A DNA stretch of 64,000 bases from Neiella marina (lineage in GTDB: Bacteria > Pseudomonadota > Gammaproteobacteria > Enterobacterales > Neiellaceae). Where the stretch lies: the NCBI RefSeq assembly GCF_002165625.1, contig NZ_NGNS01000009.1:93538-157537 (forward strand), read 5' to 3'. Made by a program: the position numbers and the translations under genes. Positions 28,096-37,504 of the stretch are shown one piece after another; the stretch's first letter is position 1; every line of letters begins with the position of its first letter. The notes beneath the pieces were generated by a model. The model saw only the letters and a program-made list of their open reading frames with translations. It was not told where the DNA came from and searched no databases.

Positions 28096-29352
28096 ATGTC
28101 GCACGATATGCACCAAGCATTAATCACTAACGATGCCGTAGTGCTTGGGCTACTTGCCATTATTCTGGGGGCAATTTTTGTAACCCACGCCAGTCCACAC
28201 CCGTTCTGGCGTAAGTTCTATACCGTTATTCCTGCGGTATTGCTGTGCTACTTCTTGCCATCTTTGCTGAATACCTTTGGGATTGTCGATGGTCATGGTT
28301 CGAGCATGTATCACGTCTCAACCCGCTATCTATTGCCAGCTTGCTTAGTGTTGTTGACCATTAGCATTGATCTGAAGGCAATCATCGCCCTGGGGCCAAA
28401 AGCTTTGATCATGTTTCTCACCGGTACCTTTGGTATTGTCATTGGTGGCCCAATTGCCATCTTGTTGATGTCAATGGTCTATCCTGACGCTGTCGGTGGC
28501 GCCGGCCCAGATGCCGTTTGGCGCGGCATGACCACTGTTGCTGGTAGTTGGATTGGTGGTGGTGCCAACCAAGCGGCGATGAAAGAAGTGTACGAAGTTG
28601 GCGATAAGATCTTTTCATCCATGGTCACGGTTGATGTCATTGTCGCCAACATCTGGATGGCTTGTTTGCTGATGATGGCGGGCCGAGCGAAAGAAATTGA
28701 TGCCAAAGTGGGAGCAGACAGCTCTGCGATTGAAGATCTGAAAAATAAGGTTGAAGCCTACCACGCTGAGCATGCTCGCATTCCAAGCGGCACCGATTTG
28801 ATGAAGATCGTCGCTTGGGGCTTTGGTATCACCGGCTTAGCACACTTTGGTGCCGACTTCCTCGGTCCTTGGTTCGCCGAAAACTATCCCGCACTGAAGC
28901 CTTACAGCGTCCATAGCAAGTTCTTCTGGCTGGTGGTGATCGCCACCACTGTGGGCTTGTCGCTATCGTTTACCCGTGTCCGTCATATCGAAGCGGCCGG
29001 TGCGTCGAAAGTCGCATCAGTGATGATTTACATTCTGGTGGCGTCTATTGGTTTGCACATGGACATTACAGCCATTGCTGAGTCGCCACAGTACTTTGTG
29101 GTGGGCATGATTTGGATGAGCATTCATGCCAGCTTGATGTTGATTGTCGCTCGGGTCATCAAAGCGCCACTATTCTTTATGGCAGTGGGCAGTCAGGCCA
29201 ACGTCGGCGGTGCTGCATCAGCCCCGGTGGTCGCTTCAGCATTCCATCCGTCGCTGGCCCCAGTTGGGGTATTGCTGGCCGTATTAGGCTACGCGCTCGG
29301 CACTTATGCCGCTTGGCTCTGTGGTCAATTAATGCAAATCGTGGCGCCTTAA
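28096..29352 (+). CDS. DUF819-family membrane protein (YjcL-like)
   Basis: A 418-residue integral membrane protein with about ten or more hydrophobic segments and glycine-rich re-entrant stretches (AGSWIGGGANQAAMKEVY and VGSQANVGGAASAPVVASAF), typical of the DUF819 family, which is distantly transporter-like. ATG 28096 (MSHDMHQ) has TTAGGAG upstream. The gene sits within the hemA-kdsA group, probably as a lineage-specific addition, since E. coli has none here. Confidence 0.82.
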   Translation: MSHDMHQALITNDAVVLGLLAIILGAIFVTHASPHPFWRKFYTVIPAVLLCYFLPSLLNTFGIVDGHGSSMYHVSTRYLLPACLVLLTISIDLKAIIALGPKALIMFLTGTFGIVIGGPIAILLMSMVYPDAVGGAGPDAVWRGMTTVAGSWIGGGANQAAMKEVYEVGDKIFSSMVTVDVIVANIWMACLLMMAGRAKEIDAKVGADSSAIEDLKNKVEAYHAEHARIPSGTDLMKIVAWGFGITGLAHFGADFLGPWFAENYPALKPYSVHSKFFWLVVIATTVGLSLSFTRVRHIEAAGASKVASVMIYILVASIGLHMDITAIAESPQYFVVGMIWMSIHASLMLIVARVIKAPLFFMAVGSQANVGGAASAPVVASAFHPSLAPVGVLLAVLGYALGTYAAWLCGQLMQIVAP

Positions 29353-29380
29353 TTGCGGCGTCACGAACAATAAAAATTAG

Positions 29381-30247
<867 letters not shown>

Positions 30248-30558
30248 CAACTGGCTTTTACTCTGGAGCGAGCGTCGCAGCTTGCGATTGTCTATTCGAG
30301 ACGCCGTAAATACTTCCATGTAGGCTCTACTGCCGCTTCCCTGCGGCAGAAGCTCGACTATCCAACTCCCAAGCTACTCCCAAACCGATTGTGCGCTGAC
30401 CGAAACCGTCGAACTCCGAAGCGGCTAGCCACTTACTTCGAATTGTTCAATGCCCGGGAGCAAGCTTCGGAGCGTGATATTGAGGCTCGCTCGAACATTG
30501 GAAAAAGGTTATTCTCGAACATCATTTGGTCAGGGATTGAACCGCGAGCGTGTCGTCA
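30248..30558. repeat. Intergenic repeat locus C downstream of kdsA
   Basis: 311 bases without a supported gene. Bases 30270-30395, read on the minus strand, match locus B near 23020-23130 closely, including sequence outside the hairpin unit. The rest (30400-30550) precedes the PHP-domain gene; no clear promoter stands out. Confidence 0.8.
30300..30353 (-). repeat. GGA-hairpin repeat, copy 9
   Basis: On the minus strand: GCTTC, hairpin CTGCCGC-AGGGAA-GCGGCAG (30330-30349), GTAGAG, hairpin TAC-ATGGAA-GTA and a GGCGTC end. The GGA spacing is 23. Confidence 0.87.
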
Positions 30559-33075
30559 ATGAAAAGCATACTGCGCAAATTACTTGTAATAGGAATAACC
30601 GGTGTGGTTTTGACCGGCGTGTTTGTTTTTGCATTGCTCAGTAGCGAACCGGTTGTTGCACCCACTAAGTCACTGTCTCCCCGTGATGTTCAAGCTGCCA
30701 AAAACAAAGTCAAAGCCATTCGCCAGCAGCTGATTGCTCGACGCAGTCAGGTGGAGCTTAAGCTCAGCCAACAAGATATTGACGCCATCATGGCGGTGGC
30801 TAGTTACTCCATTCCCAACATGCAATTTGCTGGTTCTGTAACCCCATATGGTATGGCTGTGGCGGGCTCTGCTAGTGTTCCGATTGCTGGCTCAAGATAC
30901 CTCAATGTGTCCTGCATGTTGCTGCCCGACTTTGATGCCAGCGGCTTACAAGACTGTCGTATCGGTAGTATTCCGCTTCCTTCTGGTCTGATCCAAGCGG
31001 TAGCGGTGACAGGCTTTGGTTGGGTATTTGGTGATGATGCCAAGCGCACGTTAGATCAACTTATTTCCGGGGCGCAATTTCAGAACGGTCAACTGGCTCT
31101 AGTAGCTGACAAACCGGTTGATTTTCGTGAACAAATCAAAGGGGGCATTCAGGGGCTTGCGAATACTGCCAAGTCAATTCATCGTCAGGATGAAATCGAT
31201 ATTGCCACCATTGATGTTTATTTGACCACGCTACGGACTATGGATAACTCGCCCGAATCGTTGGCTCCATATGTTGTTGAAGTGATGCGCACCGCCATGG
31301 CTCGGACATCGGCAGGGGCGGACCCGGCGACAGAAAACACCGCTGCGCTCTGGGCGTTAGCGATCAAGTTTGGCACCTATCGCTTTGCGTCGTTGGCCGG
31401 CTATGAGGGCAAACCCAAGGTTGGTAAGCGCAGGGCGGCATCATTGCAAGGTCGCAAAGACTTAGCGTTGCACTTTTTGTATTCCGCCATCCTTGAACAA
31501 TTGGGCCGAGCACAACTGGCCTTCAGTATTGGTGAGATTAAAGAATTACTTGATGCCAACCAAGGTGGCTCGGGTTACAGCTTTGCTGACCTTGCAGCGG
31601 ATAAGGCTGGGTTGAAGTTTTCCGAGTGGATTGGCGATGATGATCATGCCAAAGCGGCGCAGGATCTACTCGCTTTCGAAGGCAGCGAGAAAGCCTTTTT
31701 CCCGCTCGTGCACGACTTACCTGAAGGTTTGCGAGAACAAGAGTTTAAGCGCATTTTTGGTAGTGTCGGCTCCGATAAATATCGTGCTTTGGCCAGCAAG
31801 ATCGACCAACGTATCGAGCAATTGCCGTTGTACTCTGGCAATGATAGCGCGGTGCGCTCGCGGTCATATCAGACGCCGATTGATGCCATCGATAATGGTC
31901 AGTGGTTTGTCGTAGATACTCACATCCACACCAAATTCTCTGATGGCTCCCATACCGTCGCCGAGGTTGCCGATAAAGCAGCGTCATTTGGGTGTGATGC
32001 CATTGCCATTGCCGATCATGGCGATCGCAATTTGAAGAAGGTTGCCAGCAAGTCCTATGTCGATGCGATTCGTAATGCCGACTATGCCCATCCCAATATG
32101 TCTATTTTGACTGGCCTCGAATGGAATATTGCGCCGTTTATGGGGCGCGAGCATGCCACCGTGCTGTTTCCTCAGTCGGATGATCTATTAGGGCAAATTT
32201 CGACCTTTAGAAACCGCTACGACAGCTATAAAAAGCGCTCAGAGGACATGCTGTCCGCTGAGCCAGGGTTGAAGTATCTGGCCGATATCAATGTTTACGG
32301 CACCCAGCCTGTGGTGTTTTACAATCATCCGAGCCGCAAATCATTCTACTTGAGCGAAGTGGGTCATGACATGGCAACTTGGATGGCCGCCAGCGATCTG
32401 GTTGTTGGGATGTCAGGAGCACCGGGACATCAGAAGAAAAAAGGCAAAAACAATGGCTCCTACTCAATGCAACATAGAACTGTAGGCGGTTGGGATCCCG
32501 CAGTGGCGAAAGTTGGCGGCCAATGGGATCAATTACTACAGCGCGGTTTGAACGTTTGGGGAGCAAGAGCGAATTCAGACTTTCACAATACTCAAATGGA
32601 TTATTGGCCATGTCAGTTCTCAACCACTCATGTCTATGCCCGCAGTAACCGCCACAATGACGTCATCCAAGCATTGCATGCCGGTCAGTTTTGGGGCCAG
32701 CACGGTCGCTTTGTTGAAGCCCTCGATTTTTCGGTGACCACCTCCAATGGTCAATCTATCGTGATGGGAGACGTTGGCAGTCATGCTCGAGGCGAGGAAG
32801 TGTCGGTAAACATCGCTATTCAATTGGCGCAACAAGACTGGCAGGGGCTGCAAGCCTCACTATCCAAGTTGGAATTAATTGCGGTGATGTCCAACTCGGT
32901 GAAAGCCTATCCGCTGCCGTCGCAGGCAACACCTTCAGGGCGAGTGGAGCTACGCCATCAATTGCCAATATACGCCGACTCAACCGTGGTCAGGCTGCGC
33001 GGGGTAAGCAAACAAGCTGGGCGGCGAGATTATTGGTTCTACTCCAATCCTATTCGTATTCAAAGCCGAGGCTAG
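30559..33075 (+). CDS. Membrane-anchored protein with a C-terminal PHP metallo-phosphoesterase domain
   Basis: An 838-residue protein. An N-terminal hydrophobic segment (about residues 7-28) acts as anchor or signal. Residues 40-450 form a region I do not recognise, probably periplasmic. Around residues 450-690 is a PHP domain with the expected metal ligands: DTHIHTKFSDG, AIADHGD, TGLEWN, FYNHPSR and ANSDFHN. A beta-rich tail follows. PHP domains hydrolyse phosphoesters; the substrate is unknown. ATG 30559 follows a weak ribosome site; GTG 30550 is an alternative. The lipoprotein gene begins 9 bases after its stop, implying a functional pair. Confidence 0.75.
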   Translation: MKSILRKLLVIGITGVVLTGVFVFALLSSEPVVAPTKSLSPRDVQAAKNKVKAIRQQLIARRSQVELKLSQQDIDAIMAVASYSIPNMQFAGSVTPYGMAVAGSASVPIAGSRYLNVSCMLLPDFDASGLQDCRIGSIPLPSGLIQAVAVTGFGWVFGDDAKRTLDQLISGAQFQNGQLALVADKPVDFREQIKGGIQGLANTAKSIHRQDEIDIATIDVYLTTLRTMDNSPESLAPYVVEVMRTAMARTSAGADPATENTAALWALAIKFGTYRFASLAGYEGKPKVGKRRAASLQGRKDLALHFLYSAILEQLGRAQLAFSIGEIKELLDANQGGSGYSFADLAADKAGLKFSEWIGDDDHAKAAQDLLAFEGSEKAFFPLVHDLPEGLREQEFKRIFGSVGSDKYRALASKIDQRIEQLPLYSGNDSAVRSRSYQTPIDAIDNGQWFVVDTHIHTKFSDGSHTVAEVADKAASFGCDAIAIADHGDRNLKKVASKSYVDAIRNADYAHPNMSILTGLEWNIAPFMGREHATVLFPQSDDLLGQISTFRNRYDSYKKRSEDMLSAEPGLKYLADINVYGTQPVVFYNHPSRKSFYLSEVGHDMATWMAASDLVVGMSGAPGHQKKKGKNNGSYSMQHRTVGGWDPAVAKVGGQWDQLLQRGLNVWGARANSDFHNTQMDYWPCQFSTTHVYARSNRHNDVIQALHAGQFWGQHGRFVEALDFSVTTSNGQSIVMGDVGSHARGEEVSVNIAIQLAQQDWQGLQASLSKLELIAVMSNSVKAYPLPSQATPSGRVELRHQLPIYADSTVVRLRGVSKQAGRRDYWFYSNPIRIQSRG

Positions 33076-33084
33076 TGACCGAAC

Positions 33085-34377
33085 ATGACGCTGTTGAAAG
33101 CAATTATCTTATTTACTGTCGCCTTGCTGGTCGCTTGTACTCCCGAGCCAAAGCTTGCAAACAAGCAAACTCAAGTCAAACAACCGATGCTTCAGACCAC
33201 GCTACAAAAGCGCTCCGCTGAAAAAACGTTGGGTACGGTCTTTCGCCCTGCGTCGATGAATAGTGTGCCGATGGTTGAGGAAATTGACTTTTCCCAACTT
33301 GGCTTGAATCAAGAGATGGATGCTGTGTGGGGCGCAACGGGCCGTGATGACAAAGGGGCAATCTACTTCGGTGTTTCTAGCCATGGAGGCAGGCAAGGGA
33401 CGTCAGAGTTGCTTCGGTATAACCCTTACAGCGGCCAATTCAATTCCCTGGGTGATACCGTGAGCCAATTGGTCAAGCAAGGCTTAGCACCTGACAACGT
33501 CCAGCAAAACAAGTTGCACAGCAAAATTATTGCCGCTGATGATGGCTACCTCTACTTCTCAAGCTTTGATGAGGGCGGTGAGTCGCAAAGCGAACTGACC
33601 TTACCCACTTGGGGCGGTCATTTGTGGCGTACTCGGCCTGGTTCTGATAGTTGGCAACACTTGCTGGCAACGCCACACGCTCTGGTTGCGCTGCAAGTTC
33701 GAGGTCGCTTTGTTTACGCTTTAGGTTATTGGGGCCATGTTATCTATCAGTATGATTTGCTGAGCGGTGCATCTCGCTCGGTCAGCTTGGACTCCGCCAC
33801 TGCACATGTATCACGTAACTTTTTAGTCGATTCGGCAGCAAATATTTTCGTACCAAAAATATCGACGACCGAAGACGGCCTCAGCTATGCCTCTTTGGAA
33901 CAATATGATCTGCGACTCAATTGGGTTGCCAGCTTCTCTATGCCGAATTACTTCCGCAAACAATGGCACAAGCACCATGGCATCACTGGCTATGCTGAGT
34001 TACCCAACGGCGATGTTTATTTTGTCAGCCACGAGGGCCGTCTATATCACATAGACGCTGACGGTGTCGGCTTGAGCAAGGTATCGGAGCTTGGCTTGAT
34101 GCATCCGCAGGGCAAAGCAACTATTGAAAGCCTATTTAGCCTTGATGGCCAACGCTACCTCGGTGCTGTGGCCCGCAGTCAGCGCGCGAACACGGCACAA
34201 TGGTTGACCTACGATCTAGAGAGCAATTCAACGTCAGTGCAACCTTTGCCATCGATTCCGGCTAATCGTCTGATATATGGTTCGGTGACGCGTGATGATG
34301 AAGGTGCGATGTATCTCGTTGGCAGTCACTGGCAAGGGCGTTATGGCAAGCCCGTGGGATGGAAAATCAAACTTTGA
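33085..34377 (+). CDS. Lipoprotein with beta-propeller-like repeats
   Basis: A 430-residue lipoprotein with lipobox LVAC (cysteine at residue 18). The rest is beta-rich, with recurring short patterns (DDKGAIYFGVSSHGG; DDGYLYFSSFD; PNGDVYFVSHEGRLYHID; DDEGAMYLVGSHW), suggesting a six- or seven-bladed propeller. Its first codon is 9 bases after the PHP gene, so the two are probably one operon and act together in the periplasm. The function is not known to me. Confidence 0.72.
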   Translation: MTLLKAIILFTVALLVACTPEPKLANKQTQVKQPMLQTTLQKRSAEKTLGTVFRPASMNSVPMVEEIDFSQLGLNQEMDAVWGATGRDDKGAIYFGVSSHGGRQGTSELLRYNPYSGQFNSLGDTVSQLVKQGLAPDNVQQNKLHSKIIAADDGYLYFSSFDEGGESQSELTLPTWGGHLWRTRPGSDSWQHLLATPHALVALQVRGRFVYALGYWGHVIYQYDLLSGASRSVSLDSATAHVSRNFLVDSAANIFVPKISTTEDGLSYASLEQYDLRLNWVASFSMPNYFRKQWHKHHGITGYAELPNGDVYFVSHEGRLYHIDADGVGLSKVSELGLMHPQGKATIESLFSLDGQRYLGAVARSQRANTAQWLTYDLESNSTSVQPLPSIPANRLIYGSVTRDDEGAMYLVGSHWQGRYGKPVGWKIKL

Positions 34378-34402
34378 TGGTTGTTATTTTGTAATTCTTG
34401 GG

Positions 34403-34432
34403 TTCAGTTTCGACAAGCTTTTGCTCTATAAT
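34403..34432 (+). promoter_or_regulatory. Likely gcvA promoter
   Basis: A perfect -10 TATAAT (34427-34432), with a weak TTCAGT 18 bases upstream, lies 36 bases before the gcvA GTG start. No GcvB-like RNA gene fits in the 91-base gap. Confidence 0.45.
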
Positions 34433-34468
34433 CTCACCCATTAGAAAATGTTATCAGTGAGGTTTGTT

Positions 34469-35401
34469 GTGTCTCGTCGTTTACCTCCATTAAATGCGCT
34501 CAAAGCATTTGAAGCCGCCGCCCGCCATATGAGCTTTACTCGTGCTGCTGAAGAGTTGTTTGTGACTCAAGCGGCGGTAAGCCATCAAATCAAAGGGCTT
34601 GAAGAGTTTCTGGGGCTTAAGCTGTTTCGCCGAAAGAACCGTTCGCTGCTGCTCACTGAACAGGGCCAAAGCTACTTTCAAGATATCAAGGAAGTGTTTA
34701 CCCAACTGACTGAAGCTACTGAACGGGTGCTGGCCAGCACTGCCAAAGGAGCGCTAACGATTAGTTTGCCGCCAAGCTTTGCAATTCAGTGGTTGGTGCC
34801 AAGGCTGAATGAATTTCATATGTTGCACCCAGACATCGACGTTCGCATCAAGGCGGTTGACCGTGACGAAGGGTCGTTGTCTGAAGATGTTGATATTGCT
34901 GTGTACTTTGGCCGCGGTCGCTGGACTGGCGTTGTCGCCGATAAACTCCATGCCGAGTTACTGGTGACCGTATGCTCTCCTCAGCTGTTTGATCAGGGCA
35001 TTCCACTTGAAACACCGCAAGATTTGAAGCGCCACGTGTTGCTCCATGATATTGACCGCAAAGACTGGAAAGCTTGGTTGAAGATGATGAATATCGAGGG
35101 CGTGAACGTCAATCATGGGCCGATCTTTAGCCATACCGCAATGGTATTGCAGGCCGCGGTTCACTCCCAGGGCGTTGCGTTGGTCAATAGTGTGCTCGCC
35201 CAGCCAGAACTTCTCAGTGGTCGTTTGGTTTGTCCGTTTTCCGAAGCGCTTACCAGTCAAGATTCCTATTATTTGGTGTGCGAACCGTCGCAAGCCGATT
35301 TGGGTAAGATCAAAGCGTTCCGTGATTGGATGCTCGAACGGGTGCGCAAAGAGCAAGAATCGATTAAACGCATGACCGGAGCAAACCCCGTTGAAAGCTA
35401 A
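34469..35401 (+). CDS. gcvA: LysR-type regulator GcvA
   Basis: GcvA controls the glycine-cleavage genes. The 310-residue protein is nearly collinear with E. coli GcvA from its start (MSRRLPPLNALKAFEAAARHMSFTRAAEELFVTQAAVSHQIKGLE); the helix-turn-helix spans residues 20-45, and the effector domain lies at residues 90-300 (GPIFSHTAMVLQAAVHSQGVALVNSV). I chose GTG 34469, which matches the family start and has AGTGAGG upstream. No gcv operon is in the window. Order gcvA-hydrolase-ygdD-rlmM extends the E. coli order by one gene. Confidence 0.95.
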   Translation: MSRRLPPLNALKAFEAAARHMSFTRAAEELFVTQAAVSHQIKGLEEFLGLKLFRRKNRSLLLTEQGQSYFQDIKEVFTQLTEATERVLASTAKGALTISLPPSFAIQWLVPRLNEFHMLHPDIDVRIKAVDRDEGSLSEDVDIAVYFGRGRWTGVVADKLHAELLVTVCSPQLFDQGIPLETPQDLKRHVLLHDIDRKDWKAWLKMMNIEGVNVNHGPIFSHTAMVLQAAVHSQGVALVNSVLAQPELLSGRLVCPFSEALTSQDSYYLVCEPSQADLGKIKAFRDWMLERVRKEQESIKRMTGANPVES

Positions 35402-35996
35402 GCCAGTCGCTCGAGTATTGCTGGCTCACGGCGCCGGGGCTGGCAGCGATTCCGAGTTTATGCAAGAGCTTGCGGGACAGCTGAGCGCTCAACATATCGA
35501 GCCGGTATTGTTTGATTTTCCTTACATGCTCAAAGCCAAAGAACTGAATAGAAAAAGGCCGCCAGACCGTTTGCCTGTCTTGTTGCAAGCAATGACCGAG
35601 CAAGTTGAATCCTTGCCAGCAGATTTGCCATTGTTTTTGGCCGGTAAGTCGATGGGCGGCCGAGTGGCAACCATGTTGCTTGAAACGCTAGCGCTGCCCG
35701 GTATTGCATATGGCTATCCGTTTCATCCGATTGGCAAACCCGAGCGGCTGCGAGTGGAACATTTACAACAGTTGAAGCAACCACTTCTGATTGTGCAGGG
35801 CGAGCGCGATACCTTTGGCAATCAACGCGAAGTGGCAGAATATCCGCTATCATCTGCAGTCCAGTTAGCCTGGTTGGCCGATGGCGATCATAGCTTTAAG
35901 CCCCGCAAGGCGAGTGGTTTTAGTCAACGGCAGCACATCGAGCGAGCAGCAGCGCTGTCAGCCCAATTTATTGAGGACCACTTATGCACAAGGTAG
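35391..35996 (+). CDS. Alpha/beta-family hydrolase (KANL3/Tex30-like)
   Basis: A 201-residue alpha/beta hydrolase. The oxyanion region is VLLAHGAGAGSDSEFM (near residue 9), the nucleophile elbow GKSMGG is near residue 84, and likely acid and histidine residues are in VQGERDTFG and DGDHSFKPRK. The substrate is unknown. The start TTG 35391 overlaps the end of gcvA by 11 bases, and the end overlaps ygdD by 13, so it is embedded in a tight operon. Confidence 0.82.
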   Translation: MKAKPVARVLLAHGAGAGSDSEFMQELAGQLSAQHIEPVLFDFPYMLKAKELNRKRPPDRLPVLLQAMTEQVESLPADLPLFLAGKSMGGRVATMLLETLALPGIAYGYPFHPIGKPERLRVEHLQQLKQPLLIVQGERDTFGNQREVAEYPLSSAVQLAWLADGDHSFKPRKASGFSQRQHIERAAALSAQFIEDHLCTR

Positions 35997-36349
35997 TGGC
36001 CTCCGCTGGTATTGTGATTTGCCTGCTTGCCGTTGCCATGGGGGCCTACGTAAGCCATGGCGCAGCCGTATCAGCAGCGCAGCAGCAGAGTCTGGAAGTG
36101 GCAGTGCGCTATCAGATGTGGCATGGCTTAGCGCTAATCCTGATCTCCCTAATGCCACTGACTCAACGCTGGGCTGGCAATATAGCAATTAGCTTGGTGA
36201 TTGCTATCAGTCTCTTTAGTGGCAGTATTTATGGCCTAATCTTGGCCGAGTGGAACGCGATTTGGTGGATGACTCCACTGGGTGGCAGTCTATTGATTCT
36301 AACCTGGGCAGCTGTGTTGATTGGCTGCTGGAAGGGGCAACGCACATGA
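35984..36349 (+). CDS. ygdD: DUF423-family membrane protein YgdD
   Basis: A 121-residue inner-membrane protein with four hydrophobic segments and the DUF423 start (GIVICLLAVAMGAYVSHGA, YQMWHGLALILISL). It lies between gcvA and rlmM as in E. coli. The stop overlaps the rlmM start (ATGA). Its function is unknown. Confidence 0.9.
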   Translation: MHKVVASAGIVICLLAVAMGAYVSHGAAVSAAQQQSLEVAVRYQMWHGLALILISLMPLTQRWAGNIAISLVIAISLFSGSIYGLILAEWNAIWWMTPLGGSLLILTWAAVLIGCWKGQRT

Positions 36350-37458
36350 AACAGATTATGTTGTACTGCCGCGCTGGTTTTGAAAGTGAAACTGGAGCGG
36401 AATTCGCTGCGCTGGCCGAAAAGTATGAAAATTGGGGCTACGTTCGAGCCAATAAAGATACTGGCTTTGCGATTTATGAAACCTATCAGCAAGAAGATGC
36501 TGAAGCGTTGGCACAGGTGCCAATTCGGAGTCTTATCTTCGCCCGGCAATTGGTTTACGGCGATACCATCAATTTTGATCCTGAAGACCGAGTTGGACCG
36601 ATTTTAGCGCAAGTCGCTGAACTTGGACCGTTTAGCGAACTGCGGATGGAAACGCCTGATACCAACGAGGGTAAGTCGCTCAACCGGCTGGCCAAGAAGT
36701 TATCATTGCCGCTAACCAAGGGCTTACAGAAGCAAGGAAAGCTCAATAAAGATAAGTCCTTGGCTGTATTGCACGTGTGTTTACTTGCTGGCACTCAAGC
36801 CTTTGTCGGTATTAGTGAACCTGGCCGCCATAGCCCTCATGTTAATGGCATCATGCGCCTTCGGGTGCCATCTGCGGCACCAAGCCGCTCAACATTAAAG
36901 CTTGATGAGGCGTTGCTGTCTTTCTTCTCTGAGGGAGAGTTGGCGGCTCGAATGACATCGGGCATGAAAGCTGTCGATTTGGGAGCTTGTCCGGGTGGTT
37001 GGACCTATCAATTGGTTCGTCGTGGCTTGTTTGTGTCAGCGGTGGACAATGGCCCTATGGCAGAGAGCTTGATGGAAACGGGGCAGGTTAAACATTTTCG
37101 TGAAGATGGTTTTGGCTTCGACCCGAAACGTAAGCCTATCTCGTGGATCAACCGTCAATTCGGCAATGGCAAGCGGATTAAATGGCCGGAAAACGCGCCA
37201 TCGGAATGGATGGTGTGCGACATGGCCGATAAACCGCGTCGAGTCGCCCATATGGTGATTGACTGGTTTGCTCAAGGCAATACGCGCAATGCCATTGTTA
37301 ACCTTAAGTTGCCCATGAAGGCGCGTTGGGAAGAAGTGCAAACTTGTATGAATATCCTCCGTGATGAATTACAAGATGGCATGGTGATCAAGGCCAAGCA
37401 CCTGTATCACGACCGTGAGGAAATCACCGTCTTTGTCGGCTATCCAAAACTTAATTAG
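36346..37458 (+). CDS. rlmM: 23S rRNA 2'-O-ribose methyltransferase RlmM
   Basis: Methylates C2498 of 23S rRNA. The 370-residue protein has an N-terminal THUMP-like region and the Rossmann methylase motif AVDLGACPGGWTYQLVRRG (near residue 206), with the K-D-K-E type residues later (MVCDMA, NLKLPMK, REEITVF). I chose ATG 36346 (MKQIMLYCRAGFESE), which matches E. coli and overlaps the ygdD stop. A terminator follows. Confidence 0.96.
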   Translation: MKQIMLYCRAGFESETGAEFAALAEKYENWGYVRANKDTGFAIYETYQQEDAEALAQVPIRSLIFARQLVYGDTINFDPEDRVGPILAQVAELGPFSELRMETPDTNEGKSLNRLAKKLSLPLTKGLQKQGKLNKDKSLAVLHVCLLAGTQAFVGISEPGRHSPHVNGIMRLRVPSAAPSRSTLKLDEALLSFFSEGELAARMTSGMKAVDLGACPGGWTYQLVRRGLFVSAVDNGPMAESLMETGQVKHFREDGFGFDPKRKPISWINRQFGNGKRIKWPENAPSEWMVCDMADKPRRVAHMVIDWFAQGNTRNAIVNLKLPMKARWEEVQTCMNILRDELQDGMVIKAKHLYHDREEITVFVGYPKLN

Positions 37459-37470
37459 GCAAAGATATCG

Positions 37471-37493
37471 AAGCTGGCTGCGGCCAGCTTTTT
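37471..37493. terminator. Terminator between convergent rlmM and the HDOD gene
   Basis: AAGCTGGC-TGCG-GCCAGCTT followed by a T run. It lies 12 bases after the rlmM stop and could serve both convergent genes, though the leftward side lacks a long T tract. Confidence 0.75.
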
Positions 37494-37504
37494 CGTCTTT
37501 ATGG

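Noticed and set aside
34378..34468. GcvB small RNA next to gcvA
   Set aside because: The gap is only 91 bases and the sequence has no GcvB-like G/U-rich regions or terminator.
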